Translations under genes and position numbers: made by a program | DNA from: Sulfuricurvum sp. | GTDB lineage: Bacteria; Campylobacterota; Campylobacteria; Campylobacterales; Sulfurimonadaceae | Reading direction: 5' to 3' | NCBI GenBank assembly: GCA_020721585.1 | Contig: DYMK01000007.1 | Location: 24,481 to 88,480, forward strand | Length of the DNA: 64,000 nt | Shown: in pieces, positions 53,072-63,041 of the stretch | Numbering within the stretch: the stretch's first letter is position 1 | How the letters are laid out: each line of letters opens with the position of its first letter | Notes under the pieces: model-generated | Seen by the model: the letters and a program-made list of their open reading frames with translations, nothing else | Databases searched by the model: none | Told to the model about the DNA's origin: nothing

Positions 53072-54375
53072 ACGCTCACTCCTCCCCGTTTTTCAAAAGC
53101 GGTTTTAATCTCGTGCAGTTGTCCTTGGGTCAAAAGGGTCTCTAGTGACCCCATCTTGCACACACTGGTGTTGCTTCCAAATTCATTATCAATGGAACTC
53201 ACCGGCGAACCATCAATGAGGAGAGGGATAACAAAGACATTGCCCCGAATTTTTTTATTCCGTTCTTTGGCAACCGCCCACTCTTCGATGAAATACCCCT
53301 CATCCGTACCCAACGCCGTAGCGGAGATGATGGGGAGAAACAGCTTGCATTTTAAAATCGCTTCGGTGAATTTTTTGCGGAAATTTTCCCCCATCGCAAT
53401 CCCCCCCTCCACATCAACCCACGTAGGAATCCCATAATCGCGCAGTTGTTGCGAAAGACGCAACGCAACACTGCGATCATCCCCATCGTAACTGATAAAA
53501 ACATAATTGTGTTGGGGAATCTCAATCTCCGCAGTTTCCACGCTTGGGGTGATGGTCACCATGGCGTTTTCGTCCCCTTTTGGAGAATTGCGCAGACTCC
53601 ATCGACGCTCCAACTCATCGATAAAGGCGAGGGGATCCATCGAAATAATAGGGGAAAATTCGGGATTAAAATACCTAAACCATCGGGTTAAACAGACATT
53701 GGTCAGCATCTTGGGGTTGACAACAAACTCTTGCCGTTTGGGGCGAATGCCCGAGAGACGGGTATTTTTGGCAATGCGGATCAAAAAAGGCAACAGCCAA
53801 TCCCCCTCCCCACACCCCAAAAAGAGTAAGTGACTCTCTTGGAGTTTGAGGGTGAGATTTTTGGTTTGGGTATTGGGAAACGCCAAAATAAATTCCATGA
53901 TGTCTTCGTCGTTGAGACCACACTCCGAATCGGTACTTTGGGCTTTTCCAAAAAAATGGTAGACCGTCGCATCGGGGGTGGTTTTAGGGAGATCGATGTT
54001 AATGGCTTCGGGACTAAACGCGATCGATTGGGTCACTTTTTGCCCTTTATAACGCACTTCATTTAGGGCTTGGGTCAAAAGATCATCGACCCCGAACGTA
54101 CCATAAACGGTAAAATCGGTGATTTTTGCCAATTTTTGGAGCGAGGGGGGGAGTTCAACTTCGATGTTTTGGGCGATGTGGATAAAACGGGCCACCCGCT
54201 TGGAGCGATACCGTTCATCCCCGATTTTTTCGAGGATCAAGTCTTGAAAAGGGATCTTTTTCCCCTCATACTCCACCATCGAAATATCGGATCCCAAAAT
54301 GGGAATGACCTTTTTTTCCCCCATAAAGGTGAGCAAATCGTCCCAAAAAAAATCTGTCAATTCATTCTCATCCAT
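53068..54375 (-). CDS. SIR2-like/TIR fusion protein, putative NAD-consuming effector
   Basis: 435 residues. Residues ~1-255 resemble a SIR2 domain: 'VIPILGSDIS' (23-32), 'GTFGVDDLL' (92-100), 'VYHFFG' (138-143), 'LLFLGCGEGDW' (183-193). The usual catalytic Asn of TTNxD aligns with G95, and the catalytic His of KLHG aligns with F142, so deacylase/NADase activity is doubtful there. Residues ~289-425 are a TIR domain: 'YVFISYDGDD', BB loop 'GIPTWVDVEGGIAMGENF' and 'YFIEEWAVAKER', where E365 is at the NADase glutamate position. No membrane segment. AAGGTG precedes the ATG. Coupled by four bases to the nSTAND gene, suggesting effector plus sensor. Anti-phage defence is inferred from the families. 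Confidence 0.85.
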   Translation of the reverse strand: MDENELTDFFWDDLLTFMGEKKVIPILGSDISMVEYEGKKIPFQDLILEKIGDERYRSKRVARFIHIAQNIEVELPPSLQKLAKITDFTVYGTFGVDDLLTQALNEVRYKGQKVTQSIAFSPEAINIDLPKTTPDATVYHFFGKAQSTDSECGLNDEDIMEFILAFPNTQTKNLTLKLQESHLLFLGCGEGDWLLPFLIRIAKNTRLSGIRPKRQEFVVNPKMLTNVCLTRWFRYFNPEFSPIISMDPLAFIDELERRWSLRNSPKGDENAMVTITPSVETAEIEIPQHNYVFISYDGDDRSVALRLSQQLRDYGIPTWVDVEGGIAMGENFRKKFTEAILKCKLFLPIISATALGTDEGYFIEEWAVAKERNKKIRGNVFVIPLLIDGSPVSSIDNEFGSNTSVCKMGSLETLLTQGQLHEIKTAFEKRGGVSV

Positions 54376-54453
54376 TATTTCACCTTATACGCATCGTCTT
54401 TGTGAGTGGCATCATTGTAGCCAATGGGGGATTAAAAAAGGGAACCCCTCTCC

Positions 54454-55887
54454 TTAGCACGTCGCCGTCGCGTTAATTCGCTCAATGGTGGCAGTGGTAC
54501 TTTTCCCATCGACAAAGGTGACCAGTCGTAATTCACCCGAAAATTCGGCGCCGATGACCATTTTACCCTCATAATCGCCCCCTTTGACCAAAATATCGGG
54601 GGAAATCGCTTTGATCAATTCATACGGGGTTTCATCATCAAACAGCACAACATAATCAACTGCCTCCAATGCTCCTAGAATATAGGCACGGTCTTCTTGG
54701 GTATTAACAGGTCGAGAGGCACCTTTGAGCACTTTAACCGAGCGGTCGGTATTAAGCCCCACGATGAGGACATCACCGTAACTTTTCGCCTCTTGCAAGT
54801 ATTTGACATGCCCCACGTGCAAAATATCAAAACACCCATTGGTAAAGACGATCCGTTTGTTTTTCCCTTTTAATCGGGTGACAATCTCGAAAATTTCGCT
54901 ATAGGTTTTAAGATGGGCGCGCGAATCGCTTTGGTGCAACGACGCTTCATACTCATCAATCTCATCAAGGGTGACCGTAGCCGAACCGATTTTTCCCACC
55001 ACGACCGCAGCCGCGCGATTGGCAAAGGGGATTGCTTCATCCATTCGCATCCCCGAACTCAGGGCAAACGAAAGAGAAGCAATGACCGTATCTCCCGCCC
55101 CCGTCACATCAAACACCTCTTTGGCAACGGTCGGAAAGCGGCGCATGGTGCCATCATCAATGGCGATACCATCTTCTGAGAGGGTGATCATCGAACACGC
55201 CAGATCGCAGGTGTGTTTGAGGTGCAATAACGCCTCATGAAGCGATGCTTCATCCACGATGGCAATGGTTGTTGCTTCAGAAGCTTCCTTTTTGTTGGGG
55301 GTGAGGAGGTAGGCACCGTGGTATTTGGTGTAGTCTTTCCCTTTGGGGTCGACTAGCACTTTTTTACCCAAGGCTTTGGCGGTTTGGATAATCCCTTGGG
55401 TCACGATGGGGGTTAACACCCCTTTGCCATAATCAGAGAGGATAATGATGTCACACGCTCCCATAATCTGTGTTGCATACGCTACCACCGCTTGGGCGGA
55501 AGTGTCCGATATGGGGTCTTTGGACTCACGGTCATACCGGAGAATTTGTTGACTGGAGGCGACAATACGGCTTTTTTTGGAGGTTTTGCGCCCTTCTTGG
55601 AGGATAAGCCCCTCATGAGAGACACCCAATGTTGAGAGCATCGTCCGTAGTTCATTCCCAATCTCATCGTCTCCTATGACACTGGAAACACAGACGTTCG
55701 CCCCTAACGCAACCAGATTATGGATCACATTTCCCGCACCCCCCAAAACGGTCGTTTCACGGGCAATATCGACCACTTGAACGGGAGCTTCAGGGGAAAT
55801 ACGTTCGCACGCTCCCCACAAATAGTGGTCGATCATCATGTCCCCAATGACTAAAATTTGGGGATGGGAGTGACGCAATGACATCAT
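54454..55887 (-). CDS. hldE: Bifunctional heptose-7-phosphate kinase/heptose-1-phosphate adenylyltransferase
   Basis: Makes ADP-D-glycero-D-manno-heptose for the LPS core (two of the steps). The N-terminal ~315 residues are a ribokinase-like kinase ('ILVIGDMMIDHYLWG', 'GGAGNVIHN' and catalytic 'DVTGAGDTVIASL'). The C-terminal ~140 residues are the nucleotidyltransferase with 'FTNGCFDILHVGHVKYL' (HxGH). Full-length fusion (477 residues). I set the start at ATG 55887, seven bases from an AGAGGA; an ATG at 55893 sits too close to it. It overlaps the hldD stop (ATGA). Confidence 0.95.
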   Translation of the reverse strand: MMSLRHSHPQILVIGDMMIDHYLWGACERISPEAPVQVVDIARETTVLGGAGNVIHNLVALGANVCVSSVIGDDEIGNELRTMLSTLGVSHEGLILQEGRKTSKKSRIVASSQQILRYDRESKDPISDTSAQAVVAYATQIMGACDIIILSDYGKGVLTPIVTQGIIQTAKALGKKVLVDPKGKDYTKYHGAYLLTPNKKEASEATTIAIVDEASLHEALLHLKHTCDLACSMITLSEDGIAIDDGTMRRFPTVAKEVFDVTGAGDTVIASLSFALSSGMRMDEAIPFANRAAAVVVGKIGSATVTLDEIDEYEASLHQSDSRAHLKTYSEIFEIVTRLKGKNKRIVFTNGCFDILHVGHVKYLQEAKSYGDVLIVGLNTDRSVKVLKGASRPVNTQEDRAYILGALEAVDYVVLFDDETPYELIKAISPDILVKGGDYEGKMVIGAEFSGELRLVTFVDGKSTTATIERINATATC

Positions 55888-56894
55888 GAACATTCCTCTT
55901 CAAATACCTTTTTAATGGTTGGCGTATACGCCTTGATCCCCTCTTCAAAGGTAAAACGGGGAGCATAGCCCAAAATCTCTTGGGTTGTTTGGATATCGGC
56001 TTGAGTGTAAAATTGGTACCGTCCCACGTACGGATTGGGGATATATTCGCACGTAAACGTCGTCCCTAACGTCTCTTGGAGGATGTCTACCATCGATTGA
56101 AATGAACGAGCTTTTCCCGTTCCGACGTTAAAGACTCCCGATTCTTTGGGGGAAGCGGCGAGAATATTGGCTTGGATAATGTCTTCAATGTAGATGAAAT
56201 CGCGCACGATTTTATCGGAGTTTTCAAACAACGTGGGATTTTTCCCCGCAAGGAGTTGATGACCAAACTGAATTACCATTGATGCGGTTTTGTTTTTGAA
56301 AAATTCTCTTGCCCCATAAACGTTAAAATAGCGCAATCCCACGATACTGATGTGAGTGTATTTTTGGATGTATTTCGCCGCAAGATGATCCATCATCAGC
56401 TTGGAAAAACCGTACACGTTTTGGGGTGCTTCCACTCCCACCCGTTGCGGTGAGGGGGCATCCCCATAGGTCGCTCCCGAAGAGGCGTAGATCATGTTCG
56501 CACCATGCGCTATGGCAATGTCCAGTAGATCCCCAAACGCATTGAGATTGGTTTGGATCATCAAATCTTGTTCCAATGCTGTCGTATCCGAAATGGCCGC
56601 TTCGTGATAGATATAATCAAAACGGTAGCGCGATGCTAAATCCGCTAAAAGCGTTTTGTCATTAATATCGCCGCTAATCACATCCCCCGTAAATCCGATG
56701 AGATTTTTAAAATGACCAAAACTTTTGAGATTGCCATTGGATAACGTTTTATTGGAGCGAAAAAGATCCAAAATGACCACCCGCGCAAGGGGGAAATTTT
56801 CCTGAAAATAAAAGGCCAAATTGGAGCCAATAAATCCCGCTCCCCCTGTAATTAAAATCGTTTTGTGGTTAAAATCAACGGTGCCATAACGCAT
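55884..56894 (-). CDS. hldD: ADP-L-glycero-D-manno-heptose 6-epimerase
   Basis: Converts ADP-D,D-heptose to ADP-L,D-heptose, the last step of precursor supply for the LPS core. Extended SDR fold: 'ILITGGAGFIGSNLAFYF' for NAD(P), 'YASSGATYGD' with catalytic Ser, and 'YGFSKLMMD' (YxxxK). 336 residues from the ATG at 56894, with AAGGAG eight bases upstream; a longer frame to 57005 is not supported. Forms an operon with hldE. Confidence 0.94.
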   Translation of the reverse strand: MRYGTVDFNHKTILITGGAGFIGSNLAFYFQENFPLARVVILDLFRSNKTLSNGNLKSFGHFKNLIGFTGDVISGDINDKTLLADLASRYRFDYIYHEAAISDTTALEQDLMIQTNLNAFGDLLDIAIAHGANMIYASSGATYGDAPSPQRVGVEAPQNVYGFSKLMMDHLAAKYIQKYTHISIVGLRYFNVYGAREFFKNKTASMVIQFGHQLLAGKNPTLFENSDKIVRDFIYIEDIIQANILAASPKESGVFNVGTGKARSFQSMVDILQETLGTTFTCEYIPNPYVGRYQFYTQADIQTTQEILGYAPRFTFEEGIKAYTPTIKKVFEEECS

Positions 56895-56940
56895 CTTTGC
56901 TCCTTGGTGGTGGGTATTTTTTAGCGATAAAAGGAAGGGT

Positions 56941-56946
56941 ATTATA
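56941..56946 (-). promoter_or_regulatory. -10 box for hldD-hldE
   Basis: Minus-strand TATAAT 47 bases before the hldD start. Confidence 0.45.
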
Positions 56947-57099
56947 ACATAGGTTAGGAGTGTCGATTTTTGTGGTGAAACGGTATTTGGTTTCATATCC
57001 TCCAAGGGAGGGGCGAAAAGTTTGATTCCACCCTTAAAGGGTCGTTTTTTTAGAGAGATTTGTGCTATCCTTGCCCATAAACTTGAATAAGGAATTCCG

Positions 57100-60000
57100 A
57101 TGTCACTAAAAGTTGTCCTCTCTCATAAAACCCATTATGCTTTTGATAAACCCATCAATCTTTCACCTCATGTGATCCGTTTGCGTCCTGCTCCCCACAG
57201 TCGTACCCCTATTGAGGCGTATTCACTGAAAATTAAACCCGACAACCATTTTTTGAATTGGCAACAAGACCCTTTTGGAAACTACTTGGCGCGGATCGTT
57301 TTTCCGGAAAAAACCACAGAATTAGCCATTGAGGTAGAAGTGTTAGCGGAGTTGGTGAGCATCAATCCTTTTGACTTTTTTGTTGAAGAGTACGCAGCTA
57401 ATTTTCCCTTTAAATACAAAAAAGAGCTCAAAAAAGAGCTTTCTCCCTATTTGGAAATCACCGAAAATGGGAAACAACTACGACATTTTATTAAAACATT
57501 GGATGTGCGTAAAAAAAACATTAACGATTTTTTGGTTGAGTTAAATATGGCGGTACACACCTACCTCAATTATACGATCCGTATGGAACCGGGGGTTCAG
57601 ACGTGTGAAGTGACGTTGGGGAATAAATTGGGATCCTGTCGCGATTTTGCGTGGTTGTTTGTCCAAGTATTGCGTCATTTGGGACTTGCAGCACGGTTTG
57701 TCTCGGGGTATTTGGTACAGCTTTCCTCTGATGTGGCATCGTTGGATGGTCCCAGTGGTCCGGCGGAAGATTTTACCGATTTGCACGCATGGACGGAGGT
57801 GTATATCCCTGGTGCGGGGTGGATTGGGTTGGATTCAACCAGTGGACTTTTCGCAGCAGAGGGGCATATCCCCCTTGCGTGTACCCCTAATCCCGAAAGT
57901 GCCGCACCCGTTGAGGGGGGGATGGATAAGTGTGAGGTAGAGTTTACCTACTCCAATACGGTCACCCGTGTGTTTGAATCTCCCCGTGTGACCAAACCTT
58001 ATCGCCAAGAGCAATGGGAAGCGATTGATGCTCTTGGGTATCAAGTGGATGAAGAGTTGCTTCAAAACGATGTCCGTATGACGATGGGGGGAGAACCTAC
58101 GTTTGTTTCGGTGGATGATATGGAATCAGAGCAGTGGAACACCGCAGCCGATGGGGAGCATAAGCGTGAACGTGCCAATGTCCTCTCCCGTCGATTGCTC
58201 AATAGTTTTGGGAAAGGGGGATTGTTGCATCACGCGCAGGGGAAATGGTACCCTGGGGAGCCATTGCCTCGATGGATGTCAACCATTATTTGGCGCAAAG
58301 ATGGTCAACCCATCTGGAAAAATCCCGATTTATTGGCAAGTTTGGATCAAACCTTTGAATATACCCCCAAAGAGGCGCGGGCATTTTTAGCGATGTTGTG
58401 TCTCAATTTAGGGATCAGTGACCAAAACATTCATGATGCCTATAACGATCCGCTCGTGGCATTGCTGCATGAGTCTCTGTTGCCAGTAGATGTTGATCCC
58501 CTTAAAGCGACCCTCAAAGATTCCCTAGAACGTCGTGCCTTGGCAGAGCAACTTTCCCATGGGATTGATAAACCCGCAGGATTTGTATTGCCGCTGAATT
58601 GGGGGACAACGCGATGGATCACCTGTCGATGGGAGTTTCGCCGTCCACAACTCTTTTTAGCCGCTGGTACCTCTCCTGTGGGGTTACGTTTACCACTGGA
58701 TTCCCTTACCCATAAACCCCATGTGGAGTTGGAACAAACCTTTGAACCGGATCTTTTTGGGGCATTTCCTTCGCTGGGAGATTATCACGATGAGGTCAAA
58801 GCACGCGCTTCCAAAGTGACTCTAGCGACCAAAGAGAATCCCGATTATGAAGTATTTGTCCGTACGGCGTTAAGCATTGAGATACGGGAGAAAAAACTCT
58901 TTATCTTTTTGCCTCCAATTACCGATACCGAAGCCTTTTTGGATTTGATTGCCTCCATCGAAGAGACCGCCGAAGCGTTGGATATGGCGGTAATGATTGA
59001 AGGGTATGAACCTCCGCATGATTTACGCATCGAGCGGATGCGGGTCACTCCCGATCCGGGGGTTATTGAGGTAAATATTCACCCTACGTCGAATTGGAAA
59101 GATCTAAGTGGGGTGATTACTACCTTGTATGAAGAAGCGCACCAATCACGCTTAGGGACGTTGAAATTTATGACTGATGGGAAACAAGGGGGGACAGGGG
59201 GTGGAAACCACGTCACCATCGGAGGATTAACTCCCGCCGATAGCCCTTTATTGCGCAAACCTGAACTGTTACGTTCGTTGGTAACCTTTTGGCAACACCA
59301 TCCGAGTTTATCGTATCTTTTTTCGGGGGCGTTTATTGGCCCAACGTCGCAAGCACCACGCGTCGATGAGGGGCGATTGGAAAATTTGTACGAGTTAGAG
59401 ATTGCGTTTTCTCAAATTCCTCAGGGGGAAGAGGTGCCGTTTTGGTTGACCGATCGCTTGTTCCGCCATATGTTGACCGATTTGACAGGGAACACCCACC
59501 GCAGTGAGTTTTGTATCGATAAACTCTACTCCCCCGATTCCTCAACGGGACGATTGGGAATTTTGGAATTGAGAGGCTTTGAGATGCCGCCTCACGCCCA
59601 GATGTCGTTGATGCAGATGCTCTTGGTACGTACCTTGGTCTCACTGTTTTGGCGTAAACCCTATCGCCATAAATTGGTTCGATGGGGTACCCAATTGCAC
59701 GATAAATTTTTGATTGAACACTATGTCCGAGAAGACATTAATGACATCGTCGCGTTTTTACGCAGTGAGGGGTATGCGTTTGAGAACAGTTGGTTTGATC
59801 CGTTCTTTGAATTTCGATTTCCTTTGTATGGGATGACCAAAATTGCGGGAGTCCAGTGTGAATTGCGCGCAGCGATTGAGCCATGGCACGTATTGGGCGA
59901 AGAATCCAGCTCGCAAGGGACAGCCCGTTATGTCGATTCGTCGTTGGAACGGGTTCAAGTGAAAGTCAAAGATTTCGTCTCCGAACGCCACATCATGACC

Positions 60001-60480
60001 TGTAATGGGGTGAAAGTTCCCTTAATTGCTACGGGTATTGAGGGGGAATACGTCTCAGGGGTACGTTACCGTGCATGGCAACCGTGGTCAGCATTGCATC
60101 CGACGATTGGGATTGATGCTCCGTTGGTATTTGATATTGTCGATACGTGGAACCAACGCTCACTGGGGGGCTTTACCTATTTTGTGTCTCATCCGGGGGG
60201 ACGGTCGTATGAGAGTTTTCCGGTCAATTCCCTTGAAGCGCAATCACGTCGTATCAGTCGCTATTGGGGCTTTGGGCATACCCAAGGGGAGATTGAGGAG
60301 GTGCATGAACCCATCATTCAAGAACAAACCTTAGAAGGGGAAGAGAGAGTAGGGCGTGTGCTAAAAACCCATCAACCGCGTCAAACTTTCAGCTATCAAG
60401 AGTTGCCTAACAGTCTTGAGTATCCTCATACCCTTGACCTGCGCCGTAAATGGGCTCCAAGTAAACAAGGGGATGAGTAG
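57100..60480 (+). CDS. Transglutaminase-like protease fused to DUF2126 amidoligase-like domain
   Basis: 1126 residues. Residues ~1-90 are the bacterial transglutaminase-like N-terminal beta domain; ~140-260 are the transglutaminase core with C180 ('LGSCRDFAW'), H229 ('DLHAWTEVY') and D245 ('WIGLDST'), all in place. The remaining ~800 residues match DUF2126, which has been related to the glutamate-cysteine ligase-like COOH-NH2 ligases ('MTMGGEPTFVSVDD', 'GGNHVTIGG', 'HRSEFCIDKLYSP'). No signal peptide. AAGGAA precedes the ATG. It heads a three-gene operon with the ATP-grasp/alpha-E protein, the predicted peptide-ligase cluster known from comparative genomics. Product unknown. Confidence 0.93.
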   Translation: MSLKVVLSHKTHYAFDKPINLSPHVIRLRPAPHSRTPIEAYSLKIKPDNHFLNWQQDPFGNYLARIVFPEKTTELAIEVEVLAELVSINPFDFFVEEYAANFPFKYKKELKKELSPYLEITENGKQLRHFIKTLDVRKKNINDFLVELNMAVHTYLNYTIRMEPGVQTCEVTLGNKLGSCRDFAWLFVQVLRHLGLAARFVSGYLVQLSSDVASLDGPSGPAEDFTDLHAWTEVYIPGAGWIGLDSTSGLFAAEGHIPLACTPNPESAAPVEGGMDKCEVEFTYSNTVTRVFESPRVTKPYRQEQWEAIDALGYQVDEELLQNDVRMTMGGEPTFVSVDDMESEQWNTAADGEHKRERANVLSRRLLNSFGKGGLLHHAQGKWYPGEPLPRWMSTIIWRKDGQPIWKNPDLLASLDQTFEYTPKEARAFLAMLCLNLGISDQNIHDAYNDPLVALLHESLLPVDVDPLKATLKDSLERRALAEQLSHGIDKPAGFVLPLNWGTTRWITCRWEFRRPQLFLAAGTSPVGLRLPLDSLTHKPHVELEQTFEPDLFGAFPSLGDYHDEVKARASKVTLATKENPDYEVFVRTALSIEIREKKLFIFLPPITDTEAFLDLIASIEETAEALDMAVMIEGYEPPHDLRIERMRVTPDPGVIEVNIHPTSNWKDLSGVITTLYEEAHQSRLGTLKFMTDGKQGGTGGGNHVTIGGLTPADSPLLRKPELLRSLVTFWQHHPSLSYLFSGAFIGPTSQAPRVDEGRLENLYELEIAFSQIPQGEEVPFWLTDRLFRHMLTDLTGNTHRSEFCIDKLYSPDSSTGRLGILELRGFEMPPHAQMSLMQMLLVRTLVSLFWRKPYRHKLVRWGTQLHDKFLIEHYVREDINDIVAFLRSEGYAFENSWFDPFFEFRFPLYGMTKIAGVQCELRAAIEPWHVLGEESSSQGTARYVDSSLERVQVKVKDFVSERHIMTCNGVKVPLIATGIEGEYVSGVRYRAWQPWSALHPTIGIDAPLVFDIVDTWNQRSLGGFTYFVSHPGGRSYESFPVNSLEAQSRRISRYWGFGHTQGEIEEVHEPIIQEQTLEGEERVGRVLKTHQPRQTFSYQELPNSLEYPHTLDLRRKWAPSKQGDE

Positions 60481-60486
60481 CCATTG

Positions 60487-63039
60487 ATGTTAAAAGGGTA
60501 CAGTAGTGGTTCGTACGATGAAATGGTCGATGAGCAGGGGAAACTTCGTCCCCATTGGGTGCAGTTGGCTGAAAATCTTGAGTCTTTGGGGGCAGAGGCT
60601 TTAGAGGTTAAACGCCAAGAGATTGATTGGCGATTAGAGGATAATGGGGTTACGTATAACGTTTATAATGATCCCAATGGGGTAGAGCGACCGTGGAATT
60701 TGGATCCTATCCCTCTTATTATCGCCCAAGAGGATTGGAACCGTATTGAAGCGGGGGTGGCGCAGCGGGTTACCTTGATGAACCTGTTGTTTAACGACAT
60801 TTATGGGGAGCAACGGATTCTTAAAGAGGGGATTGTCCCCTCCGAAGTGATTTTTGCCCACAGTGGATTTTTGCGTGAAGTGCATGGTATGGTCACCCCC
60901 ACTTCAGCTTCTATTATGATGGCAGCGGTCGATTTGGCACGTGGTCCTGATGGGAAGATGTGGGTGGTAAGTGATCGAACTCAAGCCCCCTCAGGATTGG
61001 GATATGCTGTGGAAAATCGACTTACGATGAACAGTGCAATGCAACCCCTTCATACCAATATCTCGATCAAACGACTCTATGTTTTTTTTGATGAGATGAA
61101 AAAAATGCTCTTACGTTTGGGCAATAATGGTAATCGTGAACCCCTGAATGTCCTCCTCTCCCCCGGTCCTCACAATGAAACCTATTTTGAACACGCCTAT
61201 TTAAGCTCTTTTCTGGGATTGACGTTGGTGCAGGGGAGAGATTTGTTGGCAAAGGGGGGGGCAATTTGGCTTAAAAGTCTCAAAGGGCTTCGCCGTATTG
61301 ATGGGATTGTTCGTCGTGTCGATGAGCGGTATTGTGACCCTTTGGAGTTACGCGCCGATTCAAAATTGGGCGTTTCAGGATTGTTGCACGCCGTACGCAA
61401 AAAAGGGGTTTCGATGGCAAATCCCTTGGGGACAGGTGTGTTAGAAAATTTGGGGTTGTACCCTTTTTTACCCCGACTGGCACACTATTTTCTCAACGAA
61501 GCGTTGATTTTACCCCAAATTGCTACATGGTGGTGTGGTCAAGCCAAAGAGTGTGAGTATGTGTTGGAACATCTTTCAACCTTGATGATTAAGACCATTG
61601 ACCGTAGTGAAAATGAACCCTCGCTGTATTGGGGCAAACATCTTTCACCTCAAGAACGTGAGGCTTTACGGGCAAAAATCCAACGGCAACCCTATCGCTA
61701 TGTGGGGCAAGAGGAGGTGCAGTTTGCCACCGCTCCGACACTGGTAAAAGGGAAAATTGTCCCCAGAAATGTGGTCATACGCTCTTTTGCCCTTCATGCA
61801 AACGATGCGTATGCGGTGATGCCAGGGGCATTGGTGCGCGTAGGGAGCAATGAAGATGTCTCTGTGGTCTCCAATCAACGGGGAGGAAGCAGTAAAGATC
61901 TGTGGATTTTGAATGAACCTATAGTGATGACACAATGCCAACATGGGATGGAGCAGCGACAAGGGGAAAGTAGCGTGTCATCCTCACCCCTAACGTGGGT
62001 TAATATCTTTCAAAGCAAAGGGGGATGGGAAAATTCGCTGGAAAATATCCCCACCCTTCGGGCTGAAAATCTATTTTGGTTGGGGCGGTATTTGATGCGT
62101 TGCATCACCAGTGCGCGGATGATCCGTATGACTCTTAAGAGTCTTGCCAATGCCCATCGCTATAACCGCAATAAAGATGGACAAGTACAAGAGATTTTAT
62201 GTTGCGCATTAACCCATTTGAGTATGACTTATCCAGGGTTTTTGGGGATCAATGAGCAAAAAATCACCCGCCCTTTGGAAGAGATTTGGTCGGTGATGGC
62301 AGATAGCTCCCGTATAGGGTCACTTTCTCAAATTTTGAGTATGCTTTTGGGTACCAGTAACAGTACTAAAAATTTGCTCCCCCCTGAAGGGTGGCATATT
62401 TTTGATCGATTATCCAAAGAGTGGGGCAGTTTTACCAAGCAGTCCCAACCCTCTCATCGGGATATGATTCGGGGGATTGATAAATTATTGATTCATCTCA
62501 TGGCATACAAAGCGTTGATTGAAGAGACCCTTTTTGCGGAACAGGGGTTGGTGTTGTATGACATCGGCGCCCGCTTGGAACGGTCAGGATTATTGATCTC
62601 TAAGGCACGTTCGATGTTGACTTCAGTCTATGAGCCCTTGGTAGAGTATGAAATTTTAGAGACCCTTTTGGGTACCAGTGAGAGTTTAAATGCCTATCGC
62701 GCACGCTATCGTGCCTCACTTGACTTAACCCATGTGAGTGAATTTTTAGTGTTGGATATCCGCTTTCCTAAGTCCCTGATTAGTGAAATCAGTCAGTTGC
62801 TCAAAGCATTGCCCAAGTTACCCAAATTTAAACATGAAATGTATTTAAGTCGCTATGAAGAGCCTTTATTTGAGGCATTCTCTTTGTTGCGCTTAGAACG
62901 GAGTGAAACCTTGTGTGCCGTAGAAAATGATGCGTTTATTCGTGATCGTATGGATCGCGTCTTGTCGTCCATCGCGGATAAACTTATTGTGGCAGCCGAT
63001 GAACTTTCCAAAACCTATTTTTCCCATTATGACGAGTAA
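60487..63039 (+). CDS. Circularly permuted ATP-grasp protein fused to alpha-E domain
   Basis: About 850 residues. The N-terminal ~480 match the circularly permuted type 2 ATP-grasp domain ('RPWNLDPIPLIIAQEDW', 'FLREVHGMVTP', 'WVVSDRTQAPSGLGYAVENR', 'LLSPGPHNETYFEHAYLSSFLG'). The C-terminal ~310 match the all-helical alpha-E domain ('RAENLFWLGRYLMRCITSARMIRM', 'DIGARLERS'). The two are often separate genes in other bacteria, so this is a fusion. ATP-grasp enzymes join a carboxylate to an amine. Starts six bases after the DUF2126 gene (ATG at 60487; a TTG lies at 60484), so the genes are co-transcribed. Confidence 0.93.
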   Translation: MLKGYSSGSYDEMVDEQGKLRPHWVQLAENLESLGAEALEVKRQEIDWRLEDNGVTYNVYNDPNGVERPWNLDPIPLIIAQEDWNRIEAGVAQRVTLMNLLFNDIYGEQRILKEGIVPSEVIFAHSGFLREVHGMVTPTSASIMMAAVDLARGPDGKMWVVSDRTQAPSGLGYAVENRLTMNSAMQPLHTNISIKRLYVFFDEMKKMLLRLGNNGNREPLNVLLSPGPHNETYFEHAYLSSFLGLTLVQGRDLLAKGGAIWLKSLKGLRRIDGIVRRVDERYCDPLELRADSKLGVSGLLHAVRKKGVSMANPLGTGVLENLGLYPFLPRLAHYFLNEALILPQIATWWCGQAKECEYVLEHLSTLMIKTIDRSENEPSLYWGKHLSPQEREALRAKIQRQPYRYVGQEEVQFATAPTLVKGKIVPRNVVIRSFALHANDAYAVMPGALVRVGSNEDVSVVSNQRGGSSKDLWILNEPIVMTQCQHGMEQRQGESSVSSSPLTWVNIFQSKGGWENSLENIPTLRAENLFWLGRYLMRCITSARMIRMTLKSLANAHRYNRNKDGQVQEILCCALTHLSMTYPGFLGINEQKITRPLEEIWSVMADSSRIGSLSQILSMLLGTSNSTKNLLPPEGWHIFDRLSKEWGSFTKQSQPSHRDMIRGIDKLLIHLMAYKALIEETLFAEQGLVLYDIGARLERSGLLISKARSMLTSVYEPLVEYEILETLLGTSESLNAYRARYRASLDLTHVSEFLVLDIRFPKSLISEISQLLKALPKLPKFKHEMYLSRYEEPLFEAFSLLRLERSETLCAVENDAFIRDRMDRVLSSIADKLIVAADELSKTYFSHYDE

Positions 63040-63041
63040 CC

